NCBI GenBank assembly: GCA_947178475.1
Contig: CAMWYM010000001.1
Coordinates: 1-64,000, forward strand
Length of the DNA: 64,000 nt
Direction of reading: 5' to 3'
Source: an uncultured Clostridium sp.
Lineage (GTDB): Bacteria; Bacillota; Clostridia; Lachnospirales; Lachnospiraceae
A program made the position numbers and the translations under genes. The notes under the pieces were generated by a model that made no database searches, had not been told where the DNA came from, and worked only from the letters and a program-made list of their open reading frames with translations. Below, piece after piece: positions 34,925-44,379 of this stretch (the stretch's first letter is position 1; every line of letters begins with the position of its first letter).

Positions 34925-34982
34925 AAGCTGCCGCAGATTACAGTTGTTTGATTGTGTAAATGTGGCGGCTTCTTTTGTTTGT
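34925..34982 (+). terminator. Terminator after the rubredoxin fusion
   Basis: AAGCTGCCGCA (34925-34935) pairs with TGTGGCGGCTT (34961-34971), including two G-T pairs, followed by CTTTTGTTTG. Confidence 0.8.
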
Positions 34983-35058
34983 GCAGTAATTTTTAAAAGT
35001 ATGTGTTATAAAGATTATGTTCCATATAAAGATATTGTAGAAATCAGGTGATAAAATA

Positions 35059-36183
35059 ATGGAAAAACGCGAGAAAGGATTTCTAAAGATCGCATTTCTG
35101 ATTGTATTATTTTATATTTTGGTTGAGCATTTCGCTGTAGTGAAGGAGATAATTTCTGTCTGTTATAATGCCGTTTCTCCGCTGATTTATGGGATTGTTA
35201 TCGCATTTATTATCAATTTGCTTGTGGTGCAGCTGGAAAAGCATATGACAAAGGGGGTTTTTGAAAGCCGGGTCGTCAAACGGACTACTTCAATTGCGGT
35301 GTCAGTACTGATTTTGACAGGTGTTATCACGATAGTGTGTTTTAACGTGATACCGGGAATTGTGGATAGTGTAAAACAGATTGCTGAAAAGATGCCGGAG
35401 GCTGTGTCAGCGGTTTTGGGATTTTTAGAAAAGCATTTCGGTATTTCAGGGGATATTGTGGATACGGTACAAAATTTCAAAATAGATGAGGATCTCATCA
35501 ATAATATGTTTGGTCTGATGGAGAATCAGTCAGTAATCGAGGCGATTAAAGCCAGTGGAGATATAGTAGGAAGTGTTTTTTCTGTCTTTGCAAAATTTTT
35601 TATCGGTTTATTTTTTGCCTTTTATATATTGGCGAAAAAGGAATCCATCAGAACATGGCTTCACAACCTGATTGAGGTATATCTTCCGGAAAGAATTGCG
35701 GCGGCTATAGAAAATGTCGGATATATCATTTATGAAACCTATGCAAATTTTATATCAGGGCAGTGCTTGGATGCAGTGATTTTAGGGTGTCTCATTACGC
35801 TTTGTATGGGGATTATGGGATTGCCCTATCCGGTGCTGATTGGTGTTATTGTGGCAGTGACGGCATTGATTCCTGTAGTAGGTGCGTTTTTTGGAGGTAC
35901 AGTGGGAGCGCTTTTGTTGGTCATGGATTCACCGATAAAGGCATTTACCTTTTTGGTATTATTTCTGATTTTGCAGCAGATTGACAATCGGATGATTTAT
36001 CCATATGTGGTGGGGAATGCTATTGGTATTCCGTCGATACTGATTTTTGTAGCAATTGTCATTGGCGGTGAGTTTGGCGGTGTTATCGGTATGTTTTTGG
36101 GAATCCCATTTACTGCCGTGTTATATACTCTTGTAGAGCAGGATATGGAAAAACGAAGACAAAAGAAAAATAGATTGGGGTAG
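35059..36183 (+). CDS. AI-2E family (PerM-like) membrane transporter
   Basis: A 374-residue protein with about eight membrane segments in the family pattern: two at 10-58 (FLKIAFLIVLFYILVEHF, PLIYGIVIAFIINLLVV), one at 73-97, an extracellular helical part, and a C-terminal set with FYILAKKES, GLPYPVLIGVIVAVTALIPVVGAF and LQQIDNRMIYPYVVG. Members export autoinducer-2, indole derivatives or ions; the substrate here is unknown. Its stop codon lies four bases before the ABC ATPase gene, suggesting a three-gene operon. Confidence 0.87.
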   Translation: MEKREKGFLKIAFLIVLFYILVEHFAVVKEIISVCYNAVSPLIYGIVIAFIINLLVVQLEKHMTKGVFESRVVKRTTSIAVSVLILTGVITIVCFNVIPGIVDSVKQIAEKMPEAVSAVLGFLEKHFGISGDIVDTVQNFKIDEDLINNMFGLMENQSVIEAIKASGDIVGSVFSVFAKFFIGLFFAFYILAKKESIRTWLHNLIEVYLPERIAAAIENVGYIIYETYANFISGQCLDAVILGCLITLCMGIMGLPYPVLIGVIVAVTALIPVVGAFFGGTVGALLLVMDSPIKAFTFLVLFLILQQIDNRMIYPYVVGNAIGIPSILIFVAIVIGGEFGGVIGMFLGIPFTAVLYTLVEQDMEKRRQKKNRLG

Positions 36184-36187
36184 GATA

Positions 36188-36892
36188 ATGAGCGCATTTG
36201 TAGAATTTAAAAACGTGAGTAAATGTTACCGAACCGGAGAGATAGAGATTCAGGCATTACAGAATGTGGATTTTCAGATTGAACAGGGAGAATTCTGCAT
36301 TATTGTAGGTGCATCCGGGGCAGGTAAAACCACTATATTGAATATTTTAGGTGGAATGGATACGCTGACAGAGGGGGAGGTGCTGCTGGATGATAAGGTT
36401 ATTTCCTCTCTCAGTAAAAGGGAGCTTACCACCTATCGACGTTATGATGTAGGGTTTGTATTTCAGTTTTATAATCTGGTGGGAAATCTTACTGCATTGG
36501 AAAATGTAGAGCTGGCTTCACAGATTTGTAGGGACCCACTGGATGCCAGAGAGGTTTTGAATCAGGTGGGACTGTCTGATAGATTGTCTAATTTTCCTGC
36601 ACAGCTTTCCGGTGGAGAGCAGCAGCGGGTTGCCATTGCCAGGGCGCTTGCCAAAAATCCTAAGCTGCTGCTTTGCGATGAGCCTACCGGAGCATTGGAT
36701 TACCAGACAGGTAAGGCGGTTTTAAAGCTTTTACAGGATACCTGTAAAAGGACAGGGACAACAGTGGTGGTTATTACACATAATCAGGCACTTACTGCGA
36801 TGGCAGACCGTATTATCACGGTGAAAAGCGGACGCATAGCGGATATGAGAAGAAATGAAACTATTGTGAGTGTAGATGAACTTGAGTGGTAG
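36188..36892 (+). CDS. ABC transporter ATP-binding protein, MacB/LolD type
   Basis: A 234-residue ATPase with Walker [10 protein letters not shown] near 41, Q loop in [18 protein letters not shown], signature [15 protein letters not shown] near 137 and Walker [13 protein letters not shown]. The sequence groups with the MacB/LolD/FtsE-like class, which work mechanically on extracellular or membrane substrates rather than as classic importers. The permease gene starts at its stop codon. Together they likely form a homodimeric ATPase with one large permease pair. Confidence 0.93.
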   Translation: MSAFVEFKNVSKCYRTGEIEIQALQNVDFQIEQGEFCIIVGASGAGKTTILNILGGMDTLTEGEVLLDDKVISSLSKRELTTYRRYDVGFVFQFYNLVGNLTALENVELASQICRDPLDAREVLNQVGLSDRLSNFPAQLSGGEQQRVAIARALAKNPKLLLCDEPTGALDYQTGKAVLKLLQDTCKRTGTTVVVITHNQALTAMADRIITVKSGRIADMRRNETIVSVDELEW

Positions 36893-36893
36893 G

Positions 36894-39800
36894 ATGATGA
36901 ACAAGGGATTAATAAAATCAACGTTGAGAGAAATTAAAACCAGTTTTGGACGTTATATGGCGATATTACTGATAGTGGCTTTGGGAGTAGGATTTTTTGC
37001 AGGGCTTAAGGTTGCCTATGAGGCAATGCTTTATACTGGTGATTTATATCTGGAGGAACACAGACTGTTTGATTATCATTTGCTCTCTACACTTGGTTTT
37101 GATGAGGATACGGCGGAGGAATTTGAACAGCAATTTTCTGATGGTGGTGTGTTAGCGGAAGGCAGTAAATCAGTAGATGTATTGATGATGCATGAGACCG
37201 GTACGGAATTGGTGATAAAGACGATTGAACGACCGGAGAAGGTGGGGGTGCCGGAGATTACTGTGGGAAGAATGCCGGAAAACGCAGACGAGTGTTTGGT
37301 TGACGAACACGGGTTTGATGAGGCGGCAGTCGGCACAAAGCTGTCCATTTCCGATAACAATGAGGCGGGGGATGGAGACAGCTTTAAGGTGAAGGAGTAT
37401 ACCATTGTGGGACTGGTACGGTCTCCGCTCTATATTATGCATCAACGGGGAACGACATCGGTGGGCGACGGAAGTATAGATGCTTATGTCTATCTGGAAC
37501 CGGATGCCTACGATTTTGATTACGATACAGATATATATGTATATTTTGACAAGGATACAACCATTTATTCAAAAGAGTATGAAAGCTTTATGGAGGAAAA
37601 GGAAGAAAAGTGGGAGGCTCTTTGCCAGGCAGCGGCAGACACCAGATATAATCGTATTTATGCGGATGCCATGGAAGAGATTAATGATGCGGATAAAACG
37701 CTTAAAGAGGAGGAAGCTAAGGGCGAGAAAAAACTGGGAGATGCTCTTGCTGAACTGGAGGACGGGAAAAATCAGCTTGTCAATGGAGAGAGTGCCATTA
37801 ATAAGGCGCGAAGGAAGCTGACCGCAGGCGAGAAAACACTAAAGGAGCAGGAGGCAGAGTATAAGAAAGGGCTTGAGACATATAAGAAGAACAAAAAAAC
37901 ATTTGATGAGGGCAAAAAGTCATATGAGAAGGGACTTAAAGAGTATAATGCCAAATACAGTGAATATGAGGAGAATCTTAAAACCTATGAGAATAACTAT
38001 CTGGCATATCAAGCCAGTGAGGAGCAGTATGCAACGGCAATGGCGCAATTTGAGTCGGGCAAGGATTATTTGAGTGAGGAGGAGCAAGCAGCAAAGGCAC
38101 AGGAGCTTGCGGTCTGGAGGAGTACTTTGGACGGGACAGGACAAATGCTGGCAGAGGCAAAGCTGCAATTGGATGCCGCCTCTGCTGCCTTTGCGGACAA
38201 TAAGGCAGTTCTTGACCAGACGGGAAAAGAGCTTGAGGCGGGAGATAAGGAACTGGCAAAGGCGAAGAAACAGCTGGATTCGGCAGGAAAGCAGATTGAG
38301 GAGGCGAAGGAACAGCTCGCATCAGGCAAAAAACAGATTACGGACAGTGAAAGGGAGCTGGAGGATGCAAGGCGGGAGCTGTCAGAAGGAGAAATCGAGT
38401 ATAATAATGCACGGCGGGAATATGATGACAAAATTGATGATGCTAAGCAGGAGCTGGAGGATGCAAGGCAGGAGGTAGGGGACATTGAAAAGCCGGAAAC
38501 CTATGTTATGGGAAGAGATACCAATACTGGCTATGCCAGCTATGAAAATGATGCAGGAATTATAGAAGGGGTTTCTCGTGTGTTTCCGATATTCTTTTTT
38601 CTTGTGGCGGCACTGGTCTGCATGACCACGATGACGCGGATGATTGAGGAACAGCGGACTCAGATTGGTGTGCTGAAGGCTTTAGGATATTCCAACGGTG
38701 CGGTTATCGGAAAATATATTGCCTATTCGGGAAGTGCCGCAATAGCAGGTGCGCTGGTGGGATTTTTTGCTGGGACATGGACATTTTCCAATGTCATCTG
38801 GAATGCCTATCAGATGATGTATGATATGGGAGAGCTTCGCTATGTGTTTAATCCGGGTTACGCAGTGATCTCCGTTCTTGCCGCACTGTTGTGCTCGGCG
38901 GGAACAACCCTTGTATGCTGTTTTCAGGAGCTGCAGGAGATGGCGGCATCGCTGATGCGGCCTAAAGCACCTAAGGCAGGAAAGCGTGTGTTGCTTGAAA
39001 GGATTACCTTTTTGTGGAACAGGATGAAGTTTTTGGATAAAGTATCGGTGCGGAATTTGTTCAGATATAAGAAACGTCTGTTTATGATGATAGTGGGAGT
39101 AAGTGGCTGCACTGCGTTGTTGATTACCGGTATGGGAATCAGGGATTCCATTGCAAAAATTGCCAGTCTCCAATATGAGGAAATTTCTCTGTATGATCTG
39201 GTGGTGGGAGTCAGCGAAGAGGATATAGATGAAGAGGAATTAAAGACTGCAGGAATCAGGGATTATGTTATGACAGCAAGCAGCAGTGTAAGTATGACGA
39301 CAGGCAAGCAGACAAAGGATGTAAGCTTGCGAGTTCCCCAGACAAGTGATGACTTCGGGAAGTATATGGATCTGCATACGGAGGATGGAAAAGCAGTTGC
39401 TTTTCCGAAGGATAATGAGGTACTTATCTCGTTTAAGCAGGCTGAGGATTACGGACTTAAGGTAGGAGATAAGATTTTACTTCAGGACAGTGACATGAGG
39501 GGCGGAAATATTACGGTTGGTGGCATTTATGTCAATTATTTTGATCACTATGTCATTATGGCACCGGACACATATCAGGCTTTGTTTAACCGAAAACCGG
39601 AATATAATGCTTTTCTGGCGAATATAGAAGAAGGAGAGGATGTACACCATGCGGCTTCTGCACTGATGAAGACAGATAATGTGACCTATGTATCAATTAG
39701 TGAAAACGTGAAAAATCATGTGACGGATATGATGAAGAGCCTTGATTATGTGGTAATCCTGGTAGTAATATGTGCGGCAATGCTGGCATTTATTGTTATT

Positions 39801-40142
39801 TACAATCTGAATAATATTAATATCACTGAGCGTATCCGGGAGATTGCCACGATTAAGGTGCTGGGATTTTATAAAGATGAGACCAATTCCTATGTGTTTC
39901 GGGAGAATATTGTTCTTACTCTGCTTGGGAGTCTGGCAGGTGTGGTTCTGGGACAGCTGCTTCATACCTTTGTCATGAGCCAGATTAAGATTGAAACCAT
40001 TGCCTTTGATGTACATGTAGAGGCGGGAAGTTTTGTGCTCAGTGTGGTTCTGACCTTACTGTTTAATCAGATTGTCAATCTGGCTATGTCACAAAAGCTG
40101 GAGAAGATTGACATGGCCGAGTCGCTGAAATCAGTGGAGTAG
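36894..40142 (+). CDS. FtsX-type ABC permease with long extracellular coiled coil
   Basis: A protein of about 1,082 residues with two FtsX-like halves. A first membrane helix (MAILLIVALGVGFFAGLKV) is followed by an extracellular part. Residues about 245-550 are an unusually long charged coiled coil with repeating patterns such as LEDGKNQL, LASGKKQI, LEDARREL and LSEGEIEYNNA. Three membrane segments follow near 565-690 (RVFPIFFFLVAALVCM), then a second helix near 725, another extracellular part and three final helices. The start is ambiguous: ATG at 36894 or 36897, overlapping or just after the ATPase gene. Substrate unknown. Confidence 0.85.
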   Translation: MMNKGLIKSTLREIKTSFGRYMAILLIVALGVGFFAGLKVAYEAMLYTGDLYLEEHRLFDYHLLSTLGFDEDTAEEFEQQFSDGGVLAEGSKSVDVLMMHETGTELVIKTIERPEKVGVPEITVGRMPENADECLVDEHGFDEAAVGTKLSISDNNEAGDGDSFKVKEYTIVGLVRSPLYIMHQRGTTSVGDGSIDAYVYLEPDAYDFDYDTDIYVYFDKDTTIYSKEYESFMEEKEEKWEALCQAAADTRYNRIYADAMEEINDADKTLKEEEAKGEKKLGDALAELEDGKNQLVNGESAINKARRKLTAGEKTLKEQEAEYKKGLETYKKNKKTFDEGKKSYEKGLKEYNAKYSEYEENLKTYENNYLAYQASEEQYATAMAQFESGKDYLSEEEQAAKAQELAVWRSTLDGTGQMLAEAKLQLDAASAAFADNKAVLDQTGKELEAGDKELAKAKKQLDSAGKQIEEAKEQLASGKKQITDSERELEDARRELSEGEIEYNNARREYDDKIDDAKQELEDARQEVGDIEKPETYVMGRDTNTGYASYENDAGIIEGVSRVFPIFFFLVAALVCMTTMTRMIEEQRTQIGVLKALGYSNGAVIGKYIAYSGSAAIAGALVGFFAGTWTFSNVIWNAYQMMYDMGELRYVFNPGYAVISVLAALLCSAGTTLVCCFQELQEMAASLMRPKAPKAGKRVLLERITFLWNRMKFLDKVSVRNLFRYKKRLFMMIVGVSGCTALLITGMGIRDSIAKIASLQYEEISLYDLVVGVSEEDIDEEELKTAGIRDYVMTASSSVSMTTGKQTKDVSLRVPQTSDDFGKYMDLHTEDGKAVAFPKDNEVLISFKQAEDYGLKVGDKILLQDSDMRGGNITVGGIYVNYFDHYVIMAPDTYQALFNRKPEYNAFLANIEEGEDVHHAASALMKTDNVTYVSISENVKNHVTDMMKSLDYVVILVVICAAMLAFIVIYNLNNINITERIREIATIKVLGFYKDETNSYVFRENIVLTLLGSLAGVVLGQLLHTFVMSQIKIETIAFDVHVEAGSFVLSVVLTLLFNQIVNLAMSQKLEKIDMAESLKSVE

Positions 40143-40190
40143 AAAAACAATGGAGAGGGCAGAGTAAGAAGGCGTGTAAGAATCGAGGGA

Positions 40191-40223
40191 ACAAAAGCTG
40201 TCTCTTATGAGGCAGTTTTTTGT
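40191..40223 (+). terminator. Terminator after the ABC permease
   Basis: AAAAGCTGTCTC (40193-40204) pairs with GAGGCAGTTTTT (40209-40220) around TTAT, with T-G pairs, ending in a T run (TTTTTTG). Confidence 0.8.
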
Positions 40224-40255
40224 TTGCAGGGATTTTATTTCAAGACAGCCATAGA

Positions 40256-40284
40256 TTGACAAAGTCGGTAAAAATTGGTAGATT
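40256..40284 (+). promoter_or_regulatory. Promoter of the alanine/glycine symporter gene
   Basis: A perfect TTGACA (40256-40261), 17 bases, TAGATT (40279-40284). Confidence 0.65.
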
Positions 40285-40372
40285 ATTAAATGCTGGGTTT
40301 GATAAATACCGGCACTAGAAATATATTTTGTGAGACGGGCATAAAATAGATAAATGAAAAAGGAGAGAAGAA

Positions 40373-42094
40373 ATGAGTTTTTCAGAAATTGTAAGTGCGG
40401 TTGATGATTTTGTCTGGGGACCGGCAATGCTTGTGCTGTTGGTAGGCACGGGTATATTTTTAACGATTCGTACCGGTTTCTTACCATGGAGGAATCTTCC
40501 GTATGCATTGAAAAGTACATTGAGCAAGGAAGCACGGACAAAAAGCAGAGGAGAGGGAGATGTATCTCCGTTCTCGGCGCTTACCACCGCTTTAGCGGCA
40601 ACCATTGGTACAGGTAACATTGTAGGTGTGGCAACCGCAATGGTTTCCGGTGGTCCAGGAGCGTTAGTTTGGATGTGGATATCCGCCTGTTTTGGACTGA
40701 CCTCTAAATTTTCGGAGTGTATGCTGGCAATCAAATACCGTGAGGTGAATGAAAAGGGCGAAATGTCCGGTGGTCCGATGTATACGATGAAGAAGGCATT
40801 TAAAAATAAAACCTTTGGAAGCATACTTGGATGGCTGTTTGCCTTTTTTGCTGTAGTAGCATCCTTTGGTATCGGAAATATGACACAGGCAAATTCCATT
40901 GCCTCAGCGGTGAATGAGACCTTTGGTGTGCCTACATGGATTATCGGTATTGTTATTACAGTGCTGGCGCTTCTGATTATTGTGGGTGGTATTAAGACTA
41001 TTTCTAAGGTGTCATCCGTTGTTGTGCCGGTTATGGCAATTTTTTATGTTATCTGTGGATTGATTGTAATCATCGGAAACATCGGCAATGTACCTTCCGG
41101 AGTTGCCACGATTTTCTCTATGGCATTTTCGGTGAAGGCAGTGTCTGGCGGAGTACTTGGCACGGTGGTTTCATCTATGATGGGAGCTATGCGCTATGGT
41201 GTTGCCCGCGGTGTATTCTCCAACGAGGCAGGAATGGGTTCTGCAGCAATCACTGCGGCAGCGGCTTCAACGGATAATCCGGTTCGTCAGGGTTATATTA
41301 ACATGACGGGTACTTTCTGGGATACCATTGTTGTATGTACGATTACCGGTCTTTGTATCGCATCCACCGGTGTGCTGGGAAGTACAAAGGAAAATGCATC
41401 GGGGACCTATGAGATAAACGGCTCACAAATTGTTATGGATTATGAGGAGAACGGAAAAACCCAAAATATAGAATATGATATAGCGCTTGCAGATAATGAG
41501 ATCACGCTGAAAAACTCAGAGAAAACAATTGTGCTGACCCCTTATAAGGGAAATGCGGCAATGGTCTATGATGCAGAGGATAACGTAGCACCTGTCTATA
41601 CGGCTGCTATAGAGGGCGGTGTGCCTTCTGGTACATGGCAGGGGGATAACAGGATGCTCTACACCTTCGGGTCTGATGGGGCATACACGGATTATGCAAC
41701 GATAGAGGGTTCTTCCCTGACTATAGCGGCATTTAAGACGGTGCTTGGGTCTGCCGGAGGCTGGCTGGTGGCGATCGGTATTGCCCTGTTTGCATTTTCT
41801 ACGATTTTAGGCTGGGAATATCACGGTGAAAAGGCTTTTGAATACATATTGGGAACACATCGTTTAAACATGGTTTATCGTATCGTTTTCTCGTTAGTTG
41901 TATATGTGGGGGCAACACAGGCACTTGATCTGGTATGGAACCTGTCGGATATAGCCAATGCGCTGATGGCAATTCCTAACCTGATTTGCCTGTTGCTGTT
42001 AAGCGGTGAGATCGCAAAGGATATGAAGGAGTTTCAGAAGGTTATTGAAATAGAAAAACAGGAGAAGACGGGATCCGATGCAGGAATATTTTAG
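40373..42094 (+). CDS. Alanine/glycine:cation symporter (AGCS) with an inserted domain
   Basis: Imports alanine or glycine with sodium or protons. At 573 residues it is about 100 longer than usual. The AGCS core is clear: LVGTGIFLTIRTGF, ALAATIGTGNIVGVATAM, GGPMYTMK, RGVFSNEAGMGSAAIT, then AFSTILGWEYHGEKAFEY. Between the segments ending near 336 and resuming near 450, residues 341-447 form an extra, probably extracytoplasmic, beta-rich part (GTYEINGSQIVMDYEENG, GTWQGDNRMLYTFGSDGAY). AAAAGGAGAG precedes the ATG. It overlaps the YczE-like gene by 17 bases. Confidence 0.9.
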   Translation: MSFSEIVSAVDDFVWGPAMLVLLVGTGIFLTIRTGFLPWRNLPYALKSTLSKEARTKSRGEGDVSPFSALTTALAATIGTGNIVGVATAMVSGGPGALVWMWISACFGLTSKFSECMLAIKYREVNEKGEMSGGPMYTMKKAFKNKTFGSILGWLFAFFAVVASFGIGNMTQANSIASAVNETFGVPTWIIGIVITVLALLIIVGGIKTISKVSSVVVPVMAIFYVICGLIVIIGNIGNVPSGVATIFSMAFSVKAVSGGVLGTVVSSMMGAMRYGVARGVFSNEAGMGSAAITAAAASTDNPVRQGYINMTGTFWDTIVVCTITGLCIASTGVLGSTKENASGTYEINGSQIVMDYEENGKTQNIEYDIALADNEITLKNSEKTIVLTPYKGNAAMVYDAEDNVAPVYTAAIEGGVPSGTWQGDNRMLYTFGSDGAYTDYATIEGSSLTIAAFKTVLGSAGGWLVAIGIALFAFSTILGWEYHGEKAFEYILGTHRLNMVYRIVFSLVVYVGATQALDLVWNLSDIANALMAIPNLICLLLLSGEIAKDMKEFQKVIEIEKQEKTGSDAGIF

Positions 42095-42734
42095 ACAAAT
42101 CGGCTTAAAACGGATTATTTATACGATATTAGGAGTTGTTATACTCGGAATTGGAATTACCGGTCTCAGACTGTCCGGCTTTGGGACTGACCCGTATTCC
42201 TGTATGAATATAGGGCTGAGCAGTCATCTGCCAATCAGTTATGGAACCCTGCAGATGATTGAGAATGTTTTACTCTTTATTCCTATCATTATTTTTTATC
42301 CAAGAAGCTTTGGGCTGGGAGCACTTTTCAATATGCTGTGTCTTGGTTATATTGTAGATTTCTGTATGTGGCTGTGTAGTCTTGTGGGGGTTACTGTAGA
42401 AGCAGTGGCAGGGTATATAGCAATGCGGATTTTGCTGTTGTTAGTTGGTCTTTTAGTCTTCTGCTTTGGTGTGGCGCTGTATATGCATTGTGATTTGGGA
42501 ATTGCCCCCTATGATATGATAGGGCAGATTATCGATGACCGAACCCACGGAAGATATCCCTTTAAATGGGCAAGAGTTACGACGGATTTGCTGTGCATGG
42601 TGATTGGTTTTGTGTCGGGAGGAACGGTTGGAATTGCTACCGTTGTCGTAGCATTCTTCACCGGACCTGTTGTAAGCTGGTTTAGGGAGCACATTGCCAG
42701 TCGGCTGCTAGAGGTGCCAAAGGTGCCGCAGTAG
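42078..42734 (+). CDS. YczE/YitT-like membrane protein
   Basis: A 218-residue protein with five or six membrane segments (IIYTILGVVILGIGITGLRL, ENVLLFIPIIIFYP, ILLLLVGLLVFCFGVALYM, VTTDLLCMVIGFVSGG) and the family-typical GFGTDPYSCMNIGLS and LGIAPYDMIGQII. The family has no settled biochemical role; some members sit in secondary-metabolite loci. It starts within the end of the symporter gene in another frame, so the two are translationally coupled. Confidence 0.85.
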   Translation: MQEYFRQIGLKRIIYTILGVVILGIGITGLRLSGFGTDPYSCMNIGLSSHLPISYGTLQMIENVLLFIPIIIFYPRSFGLGALFNMLCLGYIVDFCMWLCSLVGVTVEAVAGYIAMRILLLLVGLLVFCFGVALYMHCDLGIAPYDMIGQIIDDRTHGRYPFKWARVTTDLLCMVIGFVSGGTVGIATVVVAFFTGPVVSWFREHIASRLLEVPKVPQ

Positions 42735-42755
42735 TAGTAAACTGTATTCATATAT

Positions 42756-42789
42756 ACAAAAAGAACCTCTACTTAGAGGTTCTTTTTGT
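42756..42789. terminator. Two-way terminator between converging genes
   Basis: ACAAAAAGAACCTCT (42756-42770) pairs perfectly with AGAGGTTCTTTTTGT (42775-42789) around ACTT. It serves both the YczE-like gene and the purF paralogue on the minus strand. Confidence 0.9.
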
Positions 42790-42801
42790 AATGGGGATGT
42801 T

Positions 42802-44211
42802 CTATTCCTTGCCGTTCCAGCAGTAGGTGCACAATCGTTCCTCGGGAATACCGACAGCCTGTAATAAATCATCCAGACGGTTATAGCGAAGTGTGGTAAA
42901 ATTGAGTTCCCTGCGTATCTCCTCAACCATCTGGTCATATTTTGGAGATTCCGGATCGGTATAGGCTTGTAATGTCTCGTCAGAAACATCTTCTGTGCCT
43001 TCCAGCTTTGCAATCACCCGCCTTGTGATTAAATCCATCTCAGAGGAGGAGCGGGAGAAATTCAAATATTTACATGCATATACCAATGGCGGACAGGCAG
43101 GACGGATATGAACCTCCTTTGCCCCGCTCTGGTAAAGGAATTCTGTGGTTTCTCTTAACTGTGTTCCTCGTACTATTGAGTCATCAATCAGTAGAAGACT
43201 TTTATCCTTAATCAGGTCATGAACGGCAATCAGCTTCATTTTGGCAATGAGATTGCGCTTGCTCTGGATCGTTGGCATAAATGACCTCGGCCATGTAGGT
43301 GTATATTTAATAAAAGGTCTCGAAAAGGGAATTCCGGATGCATTTGAATAACCTACAGCATGGGCGGTTCCTGAATCCGGTACACCGGCTACGATATCAG
43401 GTTTTACATTATCTCTTTTTGCCAGACTCGAGCCGCAGTTATAGCGCATTTGCTCGACACTGACTCCTTCATAGGAGCTGGAAGGATAGCCGTAATATAC
43501 CCACAAAAATGTGCAGATTTTCATGTCTTTTCCCGGAGGAACAAGAGTTTTAACTCCCTCCTGAGTAACAATAACAATTTCTCCCGGACCCAGCTCCCGC
43601 ATATCTTCAAAACCCAGATTGCGATAGGCAAAGTCCTCAAAGGTGAGGCAGTAGGCATCTTCCTTTTTGCCGATTACCATAGGGGTTCGTCCGTATTTAT
43701 CCCTCGCTGCATAGATACCCTTCGGAGTCATGACCATCATGGTCAGTGAGCCTTCAATAATATCGAGAGCATAATGAATACCGTCAATGATATTTTCCTT
43801 CTGGTTAATAATTGCAGCAACCAATTCGGTAGGGTTGATATCCCCGCCGCTCATCTCTAAGAAATGGGAATTGCCATTGTTGAAAATGGTGTTGACAATC
43901 TCATCGGTATTGTTAATTTTGCTGACTGTGGTGATCGCATAGGTTCCATGGTGGGAACGTACGATTAATGGCTGTGGTTCATAATCAGAAATACAACCAA
44001 TGCCCATATAGCCTTGCATTTCCTGTACATCTTTGTCAAATTTGGTACGGAAGGGGGCATTTTCAATATTATGGATAGAACGGTCAAATCCCTTTTTGCC
44101 ATATACGGCAAGACCTCCCCGTCTGGTGCCTAAATGGGAATGATAGTCCGTTCCAAAAAATAGATCAAACATACAATCTTCCTGTGCAACAACTCCAAAA
44201 AATCCACCCAT
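42802..44211 (-). CDS. PurF-like amidophosphoribosyltransferase paralogue without the catalytic cysteine
   Basis: A 469-residue relative of PurF. The N-terminal glutaminase domain starts MGGFFGVV where active enzymes have MCG: the nucleophilic cysteine is a glycine (codon GGT). The start is firm, with GAGGAG six bases before the ATG. Other parts are kept: HLGTRRGGLAVYG, the phosphoribosyltransferase body, VAGVPDSGTAHAVGYS and the PRPP loop LLLIDDSIVRGTQ; the end CTYCWNGKE keeps two cysteines. It may use free ammonia, or bind PRPP as a regulator. The true purF is at 29572. trpF lies upstream. Confidence 0.88.
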   Translation of the reverse strand: MGGFFGVVAQEDCMFDLFFGTDYHSHLGTRRGGLAVYGKKGFDRSIHNIENAPFRTKFDKDVQEMQGYMGIGCISDYEPQPLIVRSHHGTYAITTVSKINNTDEIVNTIFNNGNSHFLEMSGGDINPTELVAAIINQKENIIDGIHYALDIIEGSLTMMVMTPKGIYAARDKYGRTPMVIGKKEDAYCLTFEDFAYRNLGFEDMRELGPGEIVIVTQEGVKTLVPPGKDMKICTFLWVYYGYPSSSYEGVSVEQMRYNCGSSLAKRDNVKPDIVAGVPDSGTAHAVGYSNASGIPFSRPFIKYTPTWPRSFMPTIQSKRNLIAKMKLIAVHDLIKDKSLLLIDDSIVRGTQLRETTEFLYQSGAKEVHIRPACPPLVYACKYLNFSRSSSEMDLITRRVIAKLEGTEDVSDETLQAYTDPESPKYDQMVEEIRRELNFTTLRYNRLDDLLQAVGIPEERLCTYCWNGKE

Positions 44212-44313
44212 GATGTTCTCCTCGTTTCATTATTTTTACTTAGGTAATGGTGAAGTATGACCCGGTATTCATATAGAGTGCCGGGAAAACTATGTTTCAT
44301 ATGTACCGTTAAA

Positions 44314-44342
44314 AGTATAACAAGCATTTGCATAACTGGCAA
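44314..44342 (-). promoter_or_regulatory. Promoter of the purF paralogue
   Basis: On the minus strand: TTGCCA (plus 44337-44342), 17 bases, TATACT (plus 44314-44319) with an upstream TG. It lies in the 168-base gap after trpF and uses the same two hexamers as the trpF promoter. A CCCGG/CCGGG hairpin (44261-44285) is in the leader. Confidence 0.65.
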
Positions 44343-44379
44343 GACAAAATCCATGTTTTTTCGGTTATGAATTTGGAAA

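Noticed and set aside
38066..38485. Long serine- and alanine-rich minus-strand frames under the permease coiled coil
   Set aside because: They come from the repetitive Glu/Lys/Ala codons of the coiled coil read on the other strand.
37578..38486. Tandem DNA repeat suspected from the recurring Glu-Leu-Glu-Asp coding pattern
   Set aside because: Codons differ between units, so this is protein-level coiled-coil periodicity, not a DNA repeat.
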